From Algoriphagus terrigena DSM 22685 (lineage in GTDB: Bacteria; Bacteroidota; Bacteroidia; Cytophagales; Cyclobacteriaceae): a stretch of DNA of 64,000 nt. The notes beneath the pieces are model-generated. The model saw only the letters and a list, made by a program, of their open reading frames with translations. It was not told the origin of the DNA and made no database searches. Positions within the stretch are counted from its first letter, which is position 1. Each line of letters opens with the position of its first letter. Position numbers and translations under genes: made by a program. Below are positions 17,366-26,730 of the stretch, one piece after another. The stretch is taken from assembly GCF_000429445.1 (NCBI RefSeq), contig NZ_AUBW01000010.1:124001-188000 (forward strand). The letters run 5' to 3'.

Positions 17366-18655
17366 TTAAGAATTCATCAAACTCTCAATCTCCTCCGCCT
17401 CGATCGGGATATTGCGCATCAGATCGAAATACCCGTTTTCCTGAATCACGATGTTGTTTTCCAATCTGATTCCAAACCCTTCTGCAGGAATGTAAATCCC
17501 CGGCTCTACGGTGAACACCATTCCCGGCTGGATTGGATTGTGCATCGTCCCAACATCATGCACGTCCAAACCCAAGTGGTGGGAAGTCCCGTGCATGAAA
17601 TACTTTTTGAAGGCTGGCCAATTTGGATCCTGATTTTTGATATCTGTCTGATCGATCAGACTAAGCCCCACAAGTTCCGACTGCATGATCAGGCCGACCT
17701 CTTTGTGATAATCCTGGATATTGGTTCCGGGTCTCAAAATATTGGAAGCCTCGCGGTGAACTCTCAGCACCGCATCATACACTGCTCGCTGCCGCGCCGT
17801 GAACCTCCCACTGACAGGGATCGTCCGGGTCATATCGGCGTTGTAGTTCCCGTACTCCGCTCCTACGTCCAACAGGATCAGTTCTCCTTCATTGCAGGCT
17901 TTGTTATTTTCAATATAATGAAGCACACAGGCTGAGGATCCCGAAGCGATAATCGGCTCATAAGCGAATCCTTTGCTTCGGTTTCTGATGAATTCATGGA
18001 TAAACTCCGCCTCGATTTCGTACTCGGTTACTCCAGGCTTGACGAAAGACAAAATCCTCCGAAATCCCTTCTCTGTGATATCACACGCAATCTGCAGCTG
18101 ATCGATTTCCTCTTGCTCCTTTATCCCTCTCAGTTCATGCATGATCGGAGCAGCTCTATCAAAGGCATGCAAAGGAAACTTTTCCTTGCAGGATTTGATA
18201 AACCGGGCATCGCGGGTCTCCACCACCACTCCCGCACGCAGATGCTCATTGGTATTCAGGTAAATCCGCTGAGAAAGCGCCATCACCGAGTTAAAGATTT
18301 GGTCAAAAGCAGAAAGCCATTGGATATTTTTGATTCCTGACGCAGTCTCAGCTTCCTCTTTCGTGTATTTGTGCCCTTCCCAGACAGCGATGTGTTCATT
18401 GGTTTCTCTCAAAAACAGAACCTCGCGCCAAGCCGGATTGGGACAGTCCGGCGCGATCAGCAGGATTGTCTCTTCCTGATCAATCCCACAGAGGTAAAAT
18501 AGATCATTGTTCTGTCTGAACTTCATCGTCCCGTCCGCATTCGTCGGCATGATGTCATTGGAGTTGAAAATCGCAACGGCGTTCTTTGCCATTTTTGCAG
18601 CGAATTTTGCGCGGTTTCGGATATAAAGCTGGTTGGGTAGTGGGGTGTATTTCAT
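17366..18655 (-). CDS. pepP: Xaa-Pro aminopeptidase (aminopeptidase P, M24B)
   Basis: 429 residues: an N-terminal creatinase-like domain (about 1-170) and a pita-bread catalytic domain. The five dinuclear metal ligands are visible: Asp in ILLDVGAEYGNYNADMTRT (two), His in HGTSHHLGLDVHD, Glu in VFTVEPGIYIP and Glu in GIRLENNIVI. It removes N-terminal residues before proline in the cytoplasm. Monocistronic; divergent from the M16 peptidase gene with a 231-nt gap that must hold both promoters. Confidence 0.95.
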   Translation of the reverse strand: MKYTPLPNQLYIRNRAKFAAKMAKNAVAIFNSNDIMPTNADGTMKFRQNNDLFYLCGIDQEETILLIAPDCPNPAWREVLFLRETNEHIAVWEGHKYTKEEAETASGIKNIQWLSAFDQIFNSVMALSQRIYLNTNEHLRAGVVVETRDARFIKSCKEKFPLHAFDRAAPIMHELRGIKEQEEIDQLQIACDITEKGFRRILSFVKPGVTEYEIEAEFIHEFIRNRSKGFAYEPIIASGSSACVLHYIENNKACNEGELILLDVGAEYGNYNADMTRTIPVSGRFTARQRAVYDAVLRVHREASNILRPGTNIQDYHKEVGLIMQSELVGLSLIDQTDIKNQDPNWPAFKKYFMHGTSHHLGLDVHDVGTMHNPIQPGMVFTVEPGIYIPAEGFGIRLENNIVIQENGYFDLMRNIPIEAEEIESLMNS

Positions 18656-18886
18656 GTTCTTATTGACAGTGCTCAGTTCAGTTTTATCAGCCCGTTTTTG
18701 CAGACAAATTAGGGCTGGGTTTGGTTTTTCTGCATCATTTTTATCTTTTCAGCTGGAGGAAACAAACCCGAAACGGTCATTTCTTGTTAGCAAAACCGGA
18801 AGAAAACCCAGCCCGCAAACTTAAGGCTAATCCCAAGAAGATAAAAAGCTGATTTTTTCGCTACTTTCAATTTCAAACCTGAATTC

Positions 18887-20113
18887 ATGTACCAAATCAA
18901 GGAATTGGCAAACGGCATCCGGATTGTTCACCAACAAGTCACACATACCCGGGTAGTGCATTGCGGATTTATCTTAAATATCGGAAGTCGAGACGAAGAC
19001 AAAGAACTGGAGGGGCTCGCCCATTTTTGGGAGCATATGGCCTTCAAAGGTACCCACAAGCGCAAATCCTTTCACATCATCAACCGACTGGAGTCGCTCG
19101 GCGGCGAACTCAACGCGTACACTACCAAGGAAAAGGTCTGCTTCTACGCCTCTGTGCTCAAGGACCACTATTCCAAAGCTGCCGAATTGCTCTTCGACAT
19201 CACCTTCAACAGCACATTCCCAAGCAAGCAAATCGAAAAAGAGCGGCAGGTGATCCTCGAAGAAATGGCCATGTATCGCGATTCTCCGGACGATTCGATC
19301 CAGGACGAACTCGACGAGTTGGTTTTCGAAAATCACGCCTTGGGGCGAAACATCTTGGGCACTGAGGAGACCGTTTCCAGATTTTCACAGCAGGATTTCT
19401 TCGACTTCATCTCCAGCCGACTCGACACTTCAGAGATTATCTTCTCTGTCGTGGGCAATATCACCTTCGAAAAGGCGCTCAAAGTGATCGTGGGGCCACT
19501 TTCCGAGATACAGCCCAAGCACACTCTCTACGTCAGAAATGGCTTCCATGACTACATGCCAAAGCGAAAAACCGTCCAGCGGGACGTCACCCAGTCGCTT
19601 TGTGCGATCGGGAGGCCGGCCTTTTCCCTCCACGACAAAAACCGTTTCAAACTCTATCTGCTCAACAATATCCTGGGTGGGCCGAGCATGAATAGCAAGC
19701 TGAATCTTGCGCTCCGCGAAAATTATGGGTACGTCTACAGCATTGAGTCCACCTACCAGACTTTCTCGGACACCGGGTTCTTCGGGATCAATTTTGGCAC
19801 GGAAGAAAAGACTCTAAAAAAATCCCTCGCCATCGTGCATCGGGAAATGGACAAGCTCCGCAGCAAAAAACTGGGAAGCATCCAACTTCACATGGCCAAA
19901 GAACAAGCCGTTGGACAGATGGCCATGGCGGAGGAAAACTACGCAGCGCTGATGCTGGTCTACGGCAAAAGCCTGATTGATCACGGGAAGATCGATCCGC
20001 TCGAGGTGATCTTTGACAAAATCAGACAGACCACTGCGGAGGAGATTCAGGACATCGCGCAGGAAATCTTCAATCCCGAGCAACTTAGCTATCTCATCTA
20101 CACTCCTAATTGA
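18887..20113 (+). CDS. M16 family zinc peptidase (processing-peptidase-like)
   Basis: 408 residues. The inverted zinc motif HFWEH (near residue 45, in GLAHFWEHMAFKGT) and the distal Glu in ERQVILEEMAMY complete the active site; the second M16 half follows (C-terminal GPSMNSKLNLALRENYGYVYSIES). Its length matches one-chain bacterial PqqL/YmxG-like members. No signal peptide, so cytoplasmic. It is followed 3 nt later by the O-methyltransferase gene, so the two form an operon. Confidence 0.92.
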   Translation: MYQIKELANGIRIVHQQVTHTRVVHCGFILNIGSRDEDKELEGLAHFWEHMAFKGTHKRKSFHIINRLESLGGELNAYTTKEKVCFYASVLKDHYSKAAELLFDITFNSTFPSKQIEKERQVILEEMAMYRDSPDDSIQDELDELVFENHALGRNILGTEETVSRFSQQDFFDFISSRLDTSEIIFSVVGNITFEKALKVIVGPLSEIQPKHTLYVRNGFHDYMPKRKTVQRDVTQSLCAIGRPAFSLHDKNRFKLYLLNNILGGPSMNSKLNLALRENYGYVYSIESTYQTFSDTGFFGINFGTEEKTLKKSLAIVHREMDKLRSKKLGSIQLHMAKEQAVGQMAMAEENYAALMLVYGKSLIDHGKIDPLEVIFDKIRQTTAEEIQDIAQEIFNPEQLSYLIYTPN

Positions 20114-20116
20114 CCA

Positions 20117-20761
20117 ATGGAATTATTTGATCCGGCACTTCTAGCCTATTGTGAGACAATTACAAGCTCCGAGGATGCGCTTTTGAAGAAAATCGTCCGT
20201 GAAACGCAGGCCAAGGTACTGATGCCCCGGATGATCTCGGGCCACTTGCAGGGTAAGATGCTTGAGCTTTTTGCAAAAATGCTTCAGCCAAAAACCATCC
20301 TGGAGATCGGCACCTACACGGGATATTCCGGGATTTGTCTAGCCAGGGGGTTGAGGCCCGACGGCAAACTCATCACGCTCGACATCAACGATGAGCTGGA
20401 GCCGATGGTGAGGGGATTCTTTGAAGAAAGCGGACTCGCCAATCAAATCGACTACCGCCTCGGTAATGCCAGAGAAGTCATCCCTACCTTGGATGGCCCT
20501 TTTGACCTCGTGTTCATCGACGCGGATAAGTTTTACTATTCGGAATATTTTGATCTGATAATTGACAAAGTCCCAAGCGGAGGGATCATCCTGGCAGACA
20601 ATGTACTCTGGTCGGGCAAGATCCTGGTAGAGGAAGGGCAAAAGGTGGACAAGGATACGCGGGCACTTTTGGATTTCAATCAAAAAGTCCAAGATGACCC
20701 ACGCGTGGAAAATGTCCTGCTCCCGATTCGCGATGGGGTGTTGATGGCAAGAAAACTCTGA
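20117..20761 (+). CDS. Class I SAM-dependent O-methyltransferase
   Basis: 214 residues with a Rossmann-like fold: SAM-binding motif LEIGTYTGYSGICLARGL, acidic residue in LITLDINDE, and the metal-binding region DLVFIDADKFYYSEYF with ILADNVLWSGK. This matches the catechol/caffeoyl-CoA O-methyltransferase family (Methyltransf_3), often with loose substrate choice. Starts 3 nt after the M16 gene; substrate unknown. Confidence 0.9.
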   Translation: MELFDPALLAYCETITSSEDALLKKIVRETQAKVLMPRMISGHLQGKMLELFAKMLQPKTILEIGTYTGYSGICLARGLRPDGKLITLDINDELEPMVRGFFEESGLANQIDYRLGNAREVIPTLDGPFDLVFIDADKFYYSEYFDLIIDKVPSGGIILADNVLWSGKILVEEGQKVDKDTRALLDFNQKVQDDPRVENVLLPIRDGVLMARKL

Positions 20762-20822
20762 TTCCGATAAAAAGGGAATCATTTTTGCAGACAAGGGCAA
20801 CGTAACACGAAAGTGATTTTCG

Positions 20823-22415
20823 ATGAAATCCCGGCAATACCGCACCCTTCTTTTCCTAGTTCAGTTTCTTTGTATTCATCCACTTTTGGCTCAGATCCCG
20901 CAGGTTCCGGCTCAGCTGGATTTTGCCGATCTGACACTCAAGATCACCCCCCAAGCTCAGCGGGAGATCCAGTTGGACGTCGACGCCCAATATCGAAACC
21001 CCTCCTATTTCAAAGTCAAACAGGACCGTGTCAATCTCTACCTTCCGATCGTGGAGCGGGAACTGCGTAATCAAGGCGTGCCGGACGATCTGAAGTATCT
21101 GGTCATCCAGGAAAGCGGCCTGATCCCAGACGCCGTTTCGACTTCTAATGCGGTGGGATTTTGGCAGTTCAAACAGGGCACCGCCGAAGAAGTGGGAATG
21201 CGCGTCGATGCCCAAGTGGACGACCGCAAGAATATCGCTGCCTCCTCTCGCGGCGCAGCGGCCTATCTCAAAAAACACAACAACCAACTGGACAACTGGA
21301 TGACGGCTCTAGTCTCCTATCAAATGGGGCTTGGAGGCGCGAAAAGCTATTTTGGAAGCCAGTACTCCGGTAAAAAAGTCGTCGAAATCGACAGAAATAC
21401 CCATTGGTACTTCAAAAAGTATCTCGCTCATAAGATCGCCTTTGAAAATCAGACTTTCGTCTTTGTATCCAATCAGCCGCGCTTGACGGAAATCACGGTG
21501 CAAGGCCCGGCGAGCATGGCAGCCCTGTCCAAGCAATTCGGAGTCACGGAGGCTCATCTCAAAGAATTCAACAAATGGGCCGGCAACGGGAAAGTCCCAG
21601 CAGGTTCTCATACGCTGTTCTTTGTCAAAGATGGCTCGTTGCCACTTGAGCCGGCAGTCGCCAAGGACAAACCAGAAGCAAACCAAACCTATTCTGCCTC
21701 CGCGAAAAACTCACCGGCCTACAAGCAGGCCTCGTCCTATCCGAGGATCTCCGGTAACACGACCAAGGCCAGTCAGCCAAACCAAATCACCGTCAATGAA
21801 CTTGATGGGGTGCAGGCTGCAAAAACAACTTCCCCGGAGCGTTTTTCGCAGGAAATCGGACTGAAGGAAAAGAAGTTTCTCAAGCTAAATGACTTAGATC
21901 CGGAAGCGCGTATCGAAACGGGCAAGTACTACTATACCGAAAAGAAGAAGAGTAGCGCCGACGTCGAGACGCATGTCGTGATGCCGGGAGAAACCCTCTG
22001 GTCAATCTCCCAGAAATATGGAATCCGGCTGGCCTCGCTGAAGTCCAAAAACCGGATTAGAAAAGACTCCGATCTGAAAGCCGGTATGGTACTGAACCTC
22101 AGGGAACCAAGAAAACGCGGTGAATCCATCCCGGTGATGCCTGTCAATCAAGCTGCACCCCAAAAGCGAACCGAGATAGCGGTCACAGAGAGCCGGCCCA
22201 CAGAGACCCGACCTGCAGAGGCCATTCAAAGACAGTCCGCTCCCCCGACCTCAAACCGATCCAACCGGGTCATGCATAGTGTGCGGCAAGGCGAAACACT
22301 TTTTGCAATTTCGAAAAAATACGGCGTTTCAGTAGACGAACTGAAGTCCTGGAACAACATAGGAAGTCAAAACATCATCAGCATAGGGCAGAATTTGGTT
22401 ATCTTCAAGCCCTGA
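20823..22415 (+). CDS. LysM-domain lytic transglycosylase (MltD-like)
   Basis: 530 residues with a signal peptide (about residues 1-22). The catalytic lysozyme-like domain (about 80-200) has the Glu in LVIQESGLIPDAVS and the downstream AVGFWQFKQGTAEEVGM and ALVSYQMG blocks. Two clear C-terminal LysM motifs follow: HVVMPGETLWSISQKYGIRL near residue 380 and HSVRQGETLFAISKKYGVSV near the end, plus a degenerate one near 220. It cleaves peptidoglycan to 1,6-anhydro products in the periplasm. The DUF3078 gene follows after 23 nt. Confidence 0.93.
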   Translation: MKSRQYRTLLFLVQFLCIHPLLAQIPQVPAQLDFADLTLKITPQAQREIQLDVDAQYRNPSYFKVKQDRVNLYLPIVERELRNQGVPDDLKYLVIQESGLIPDAVSTSNAVGFWQFKQGTAEEVGMRVDAQVDDRKNIAASSRGAAAYLKKHNNQLDNWMTALVSYQMGLGGAKSYFGSQYSGKKVVEIDRNTHWYFKKYLAHKIAFENQTFVFVSNQPRLTEITVQGPASMAALSKQFGVTEAHLKEFNKWAGNGKVPAGSHTLFFVKDGSLPLEPAVAKDKPEANQTYSASAKNSPAYKQASSYPRISGNTTKASQPNQITVNELDGVQAAKTTSPERFSQEIGLKEKKFLKLNDLDPEARIETGKYYYTEKKKSSADVETHVVMPGETLWSISQKYGIRLASLKSKNRIRKDSDLKAGMVLNLREPRKRGESIPVMPVNQAAPQKRTEIAVTESRPTETRPAEAIQRQSAPPTSNRSNRVMHSVRQGETLFAISKKYGVSVDELKSWNNIGSQNIISIGQNLVIFKP

Positions 22416-22438
22416 TTTGCCCGCCAAACCATCGATTA

Positions 22439-23431
22439 ATGAGTAAAAATTTTCTTTTCATTGGGGTTCTGATGTTCCTTTTTGGGGCCTCCGCGCTTGG
22501 GCAAGATCGTCTGATAATTCCTGACACCGTGCTGATCAACGGAGACACACTCCTGATGTTGGGAGATTCGATCTTGGTTGATGAGCCTGTCAAGGAAATT
22601 TTTTGGAAGACTGGCGGCAACTACAACCTCAACATTCAACAAGTCACCTTGAGCAACTGGGCGGCCGGTGGTTCGAGCTCCTTTGCGCTCAATTCCGGTA
22701 TTTCGCTCTTTGCCAACTACAAGAAAGACACCAAGGTCTGGGACACCCAACTCACGGTCAATCTTGGCTTCAACCGTCAGGGAGACCGGGAGTTTCAAAC
22801 CCGAAAAACGAATGACAACTTTGTCTTTGTCAGCAACTACGGCCGACAGCTCTCTAATCTCATGTATCTGAGTACGCAGTTGGATGCGAGAACCCAGCTC
22901 ATGCCGGGTTATAAATATTCTAAACCGGCAGGTAGCGAATTTGAAGTCCGTACAAAGATTTCAGACCTCCTTTCCCCGGGATATCTGCAATCCTCCACGG
23001 GATTAAACCTGCGAAAGACCTATGAAAACAAGGGCAAAGTATCCATGATCATCTCGCCTTTTACGGGCAGATTCACGATCGTGATGAATGACTCGCTGAG
23101 CAGCGTGGGAGCATTCGGGGTGGTACCAGGTGAGAACGTCCGAGCCGAGGCCGGGATGTCTTTTGCTGTAGGGGTAGTCGATTTCAAGCTGATGGAAAAT
23201 GTCACGTGGAAAGCTGATCTCAACCTCTTTTCCAACTATGAGAGCTTCGGCAACATGGTCGTGAATTTCAATTCGATCATCCGGCTGAAGGTGAACAAAT
23301 TCATCTCAACCCGCATCGAAACAGCCGTGATCTACGACGAGAATGTCTATATCCAGCAAGATGACGGCACATCCAAGCAGTCCGTACAACTCCAAAATCT
23401 GATCAATTTTGGGATTTCGCTGGACTTCTAA
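22439..23431 (+). CDS. DUF3078 domain-containing protein (predicted outer-membrane beta protein)
   Basis: 330 residues with a signal peptide (about 1-22). The phrase FWKTGGNYNLNIQQVTLSNWAAGGSSSF is the DUF3078 signature; alternating hydrophobic strands and the C-terminal Phe (ISLDF) suggest a small outer-membrane barrel. Function unknown. It is probably co-transcribed with the transglycosylase. Its stop codon overlaps the stop of dnaX on the other strand (CTAA). Confidence 0.85.
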   Translation: MSKNFLFIGVLMFLFGASALGQDRLIIPDTVLINGDTLLMLGDSILVDEPVKEIFWKTGGNYNLNIQQVTLSNWAAGGSSSFALNSGISLFANYKKDTKVWDTQLTVNLGFNRQGDREFQTRKTNDNFVFVSNYGRQLSNLMYLSTQLDARTQLMPGYKYSKPAGSEFEVRTKISDLLSPGYLQSSTGLNLRKTYENKGKVSMIISPFTGRFTIVMNDSLSSVGAFGVVPGENVRAEAGMSFAVGVVDFKLMENVTWKADLNLFSNYESFGNMVVNFNSIIRLKVNKFISTRIETAVIYDENVYIQQDDGTSKQSVQLQNLINFGISLDF

Positions 23432-25163
23432 AAGTCTACTTCCAGGCCAAATTTCCGCTGAAACTCAGCCAATGCCGGGTGCTTTTCTCTTAAAAAATTC
23501 AGCTTGTCAGTGTTGGTGTAGAGCTTGGGCTTGCCATTGCTCACTTCCTCTTTCAGTTCAAGGGTAATAATAACCCTACCGGCTCCTGTCAGCTGGCGAA
23601 TCAGTCCGACCAGTTCCTGCTTGATTTTTCCGGCTATCTCCTCTTGCATGTGCCCCATCACTTCCAGAACGACCTCTCCCTCAGTCCTCACTTTGATCGG
23701 CTGATCTAAGATCGCGAGCTCCATCTTTTTGTCGGCGATTCTGAAATGCTCCCGAATGGCATAGACATGCTGATCAAACAGTTCCTGCGTCAGCGTAATG
23801 GAAGACCCCGTGACTTTGACTTCCACTGTCTCTTGGGTCGGAACTACCTTGGCAGCCTCACTTTCCTTTGCCTTGTCATCCACCAATCTCTTGGTATGAC
23901 TCAAGCTAGTGGGAATGGAAATCGTGGATTTTACCGGGCTTTTTTTCGCAGTGGAAAAGTCAGCGGGCGCACTCTCGACGGCTTTATCAGCCTCAGCTAC
24001 CGGCTGGGTTTGTTCACTCAGGCTTTTTTTTTTGGCTCGATGCTGGCAAGAGTCGCCAGTCGAAACGCCTGAGGCAGCTTGGCCATCTTCATCAGGGCCA
24101 ACTCCACGTGCAAGCGCTGGTTTTTGCTTGTTTTGTAGTTGATGTCACACTGATTTGCCTGATTGAGAGCTGACAGCAAAAAAGAAACCGACGCCTGCTG
24201 CGTCTGTTGCAGGTAGCGATCGCGGGCAGATTCTGAGACTTGCAAAAGCTCAACCGTCGCCTCGTCCTTCACCACCAGCAAGTCCCTGAAGTGCTCGCTC
24301 AGTCCTACGATGAAGTTGTGACCGTCAAATCCCTTCTTCAAAATCTCGTCAAAGATCAGTAGTGTGGCAGACAGATCCTCTGCCAAAAGCGCATCCACCA
24401 CTTTGAAATAATAATCGTAATCGAGGATGTTGAGGTTATCGATGGTCTCCTTGTACGTCACCTTTTTCCCGGCGGAATAGGTCACGATCAGATCAAAGAT
24501 GGAAAGCGCATCCCGCAGTGCTCCGTCAGCTTTGGTTGCGATCAGGCGAAGCGCCTCTTCCTCGTAGTCCACCTTTTCCTTCTCCGCAATTTCCTTGAGG
24601 TGTTCAGAGATGTGCTTGATCTGAATCCTGTTAAAATCAAAAATCTGGCAACGGGAAAGGATTGTCGGGATAATCTTGTGCTTCTCAGTCGTTGCCAAGA
24701 TGAAGATGGCGTACTTGGGGGGCTCCTCCAGGGTCTTCAAAAACGCATTGAAGGCCGCTGTCGAAAGCATGTGAACTTCATCAATGATGTAGACCTTATA
24801 CTGCCCTTTTTGCGGAGCATAGCGCACTTGGTCGACGAGGTTCCTGATGTCGTCTACGGAGTTGTTGGACGCAGCATCCAGCTCGTAGATGTTGAAAGAA
24901 GCATTGTTTTGGAAAGAAACGCAGGACTCGCACTTGCCGCAGGCTTCGTTGTCACTGGTGACATTCTCACAGTTGATCGTCTTGGCAAGGATTCGCGCAC
25001 AGGTCGTCTTCCCCACTCCACGAGGTCCACAGAAAAGGAAAGCCTGAGCGAGGTGGTTGTTTTTAATGGCATTCTGAAGCGTAGTGGTGATATGCATCTG
25101 TCCCACCACACTTTTGAAATCTGCCGGTCTGTATTTTCTTGCCGAAACGACGAAGTTGTCCAT
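23428..25163 (-). CDS. dnaX: DNA polymerase III gamma/tau subunit, in two frames joined at an A10 run
   Basis: Start ATG at 25163 (MDNFVVSARKYRP). Frame 0 encodes 381 residues: Walker A FCGPRGVGKTT, a four-Cys zinc module (CENVTSDNEACGKCESC), sensor motif YIIDEVHMLS and the clamp-loader domains, ending PKKKA-stop at 24018. Just before the stop the coding strand has ten A (24024-24033). A -1 shift there continues in an open frame with a linker and a C-terminal domain down to 23428, giving a 578-residue tau-like product. A TTG could begin the distal frame on its own at 23904, but the linker upstream of it is also open. Interpretation: programmed slippage, as in other dnaX genes, or a sequence error in the homopolymer. 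Confidence 0.9.
24018..24033 (-). promoter_or_regulatory. Candidate programmed frameshift site of dnaX (A10 then stop)
   Basis: Coding strand reads CC-A10-GCC-TGA. In frame 0 this is Pro-Lys-Lys-Lys-Ala-stop. Slipping back one base, or transcripts with one extra A, opens the distal frame. A weak 5-bp hairpin (CAGCC/GGCTG, plus-strand 23988-24006) lies downstream; no Shine-Dalgarno-like stimulator was seen upstream. Confidence 0.65.
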
Positions 25164-25443
25164 CGCTGCAAGATATAAAAAAGTGAATATTCCGAAGGCC
25201 AGAAAAACGCCCATTTGGAAAGTTTTTCGCTAAGGATTTGAGGCTTAATGGGATTGGAAAATTGGAAAATGTGGGATGCTGGATGTCCGGTGTCGGATAC
25301 AGGGTTCTTCAACATTCCACCTTTTGGCAGGAAAGTGGTAAGGTTGCACGGTTTGCCAAAGTTCAGCGGCTCAAACACCGCTGGGGCCTCGTAAATCGTA
25401 TTTCGTAAATCGCAAATTTTCTCACTTGGAACCAAAATTGGAT
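25164..25443. other. Gene-free region between dnaX and tmRNA
   Basis: No convincing gene on either strand. It contains imperfect short repeats (GGATG/CCGGTGTCGG-like at about 25270-25300 and a doubled CGTAAATCG at about 25390-25412). It must carry the promoters of dnaX and tmRNA. Confidence 0.5.
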
Positions 25444-25451
25444 TACTTTTG
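25444..25451 (+). promoter_or_regulatory. -7 box (TACTTTTG) of the tmRNA gene
   Basis: TACTTTTG fits TAnnTTTG and lies 16 nt before the mature tmRNA 5' end. A TTG at 25426-25428 could be the -33 element, though the spacer is short. Confidence 0.55.
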
Positions 25452-25467
25452 TCTTCCTAACACAAAT

Positions 25468-25867
25468 GGGGCTGACCGGTTTTGACAGTAAGTGTAAAGA
25501 TCGGGCTCGCATGCAGGCTGGAGTATGTACGGCCTTGAAAGATTCATACGAACGATAAATGGCGAAACTTCTTACGCCATGGCTGCTTAATCTAACCTTT
25601 TAGGATAGATCGCTTAAAGGGTTGAGTCACGAGAGTGATTCCCCAGCCACATCCCTCCGCCCCCCGTCCTTTCGGGGTGGATTCCGGGGTGTCGACTTGA
25701 TTGGACTGCTGCCTGTGATGCTATTAAGCAGGCCTAAGACTCGGTAGCTAAGTCAGCATGAGGTGTGTCATCCAGCATATACTGATCGAAAAAACAACCG
25801 ATGACTAAGCATGTAGACGGTACGGTGTTTCCTTATCTGGACGCGAGTTCGATTCTCGCCAGCTCCA
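25468..25867 (+). ncRNA. ssrA: Transfer-messenger RNA (tmRNA)
   Basis: About 400 nt. The 5' end GGGGCTG pairs with CAGCTCC at 25860-25866 (one G-U) to form the acceptor stem; the T-arm GCGAGTTCGATTCTCGC precedes it, and the discriminator is A25867. CCA is not encoded (CAA follows). The tag reading frame is GGC at 25561 to TAA at 25590, encoding GETSYAMAA after the alanine carried by the RNA, similar to Cytophaga-type tags. It frees stalled ribosomes and marks the products for proteolysis. Followed by a terminator. Confidence 0.95.
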
Positions 25868-25868
25868 C

Positions 25869-25902
25869 AAAAGCCTCCCGAAGTGATTCGGGAGGCTTTT
25901 TA
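25869..25902 (+). terminator. Terminator of tmRNA
   Basis: AAAGCCTCCCGAA, GTGA loop, TTCGGGAGGCTTTTTA: perfect stem with T-run immediately after the mature 3' end. Confidence 0.85.
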
Positions 25903-25982
25903 ATTCTCTACCATTTGAAGCCAAAACCTTCATCAGTTCATTATTGATGTAATAGACTCTTTTTCGAAAAAAGAATCCTGAC

Positions 25983-26016
25983 AAAAAAAGCCTCTCAGAT
26001 CACTCCAAGAGGCTTT
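25983..26016 (-). terminator. Terminator of the ABC transporter operon (same hairpin family as 16562 and 17263)
   Basis: Stem A6-AGCCTCT…AGAGGCTTT. Its core, CCTCTCAGATCACTCC on the plus strand, differs at two positions from the reverse complement of the 17263 hairpin. Confidence 0.7.
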
Positions 26017-26034
26017 CTATCTTATTTTTCAAAA

Positions 26035-26730
26035 TCACCCGGTAAAGTAAGCTTCCAACTCTGCCATCATCTCAGATCTATCCCGAAGGTCTCGGATCAC
26101 CTTGCCTTTTTCCAAGAGTACTATCCGCTCGCAGATCTCCGTGACGTGATTCAAATCGTGACTGGAGATCAAAAAGGTCAACGAGGAATTCTCCTTTTCC
26201 TTCAAGATCAGCTTCTTCAACCGAATCTGTGAGCTTGGATCGAGATTTTCAAATGGCTCGTCGAGGAACACCACGTCCGGATTCCCCATCAGGGCCGCAG
26301 CGATTCCGACTTTCTTCAGATTGCCTTTGGACAGGTCGCGGATGTATTTCTTTTTGCCTAACACCTCGTCATTGAAAAACTCGGTAAACTTGTCCAAGTG
26401 AAGCTTCAAGTCGGCGACAGACAGGCCGTAAATCACTCGAAGGGTCTCAAAATATTCATCCGGCGTCAGATAGGCCAGCAGCATGTGTTCGTCCAAAAAG
26501 GCCCGGGTTTTAGCCTTCCAGTCCTCTGTCTTACTGACGTCCGCGCCATTGATCGTGACCGATCCGGCAGTCGCTCTGACGAGATCCAGCATCACACGAA
26601 AGAGCGTGGTCTTGCCCGCGCCGTTATTACCCACAAGGCCAAAGCACTCTCCACTGGGAATCTCCAGCGTCGGAACATCCAGGACAACGACTTCTTTGTA
26701 TTGTTTTTTGAGTTGGGATAGCTGTATCAT
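26035..26730 (-). CDS. ABC transporter ATP-binding protein
   Basis: 231 residues: Walker A LVGNNGAGKTTLFRVML near residue 33, signature LSKGNLKKVGIAAAL near 135, Walker B VVFLDEPFENLD near 155, and the switch His in ISSHDLNH. The order and length fit an ABC-2-type exporter ATPase. Its start overlaps the stop of the DUF5687 membrane gene by 4 nt (ATGA), so the two are translationally coupled and form one transporter. Confidence 0.92.
   Translation of the reverse strand: MIQLSQLKKQYKEVVVLDVPTLEIPSGECFGLVGNNGAGKTTLFRVMLDLVRATAGSVTINGADVSKTEDWKAKTRAFLDEHMLLAYLTPDEYFETLRVIYGLSVADLKLHLDKFTEFFNDEVLGKKKYIRDLSKGNLKKVGIAAALMGNPDVVFLDEPFENLDPSSQIRLKKLILKEKENSSLTFLISSHDLNHVTEICERIVLLEKGKVIRDLRDRSEMMAELEAYFTG

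Noticed and set aside
23428..23904. A separate small gene downstream of dnaX
   Set aside because: It would start at TTG, the frame is open back to the A10 run, and together with the upstream frame it gives a normal-length gamma/tau protein; better read as the shifted part of dnaX.
24854..25435. A 193-codon frame upstream of and overlapping dnaX on the same strand
   Set aside because: It overlaps the conserved dnaX ATPase region in another frame and resembles nothing known.
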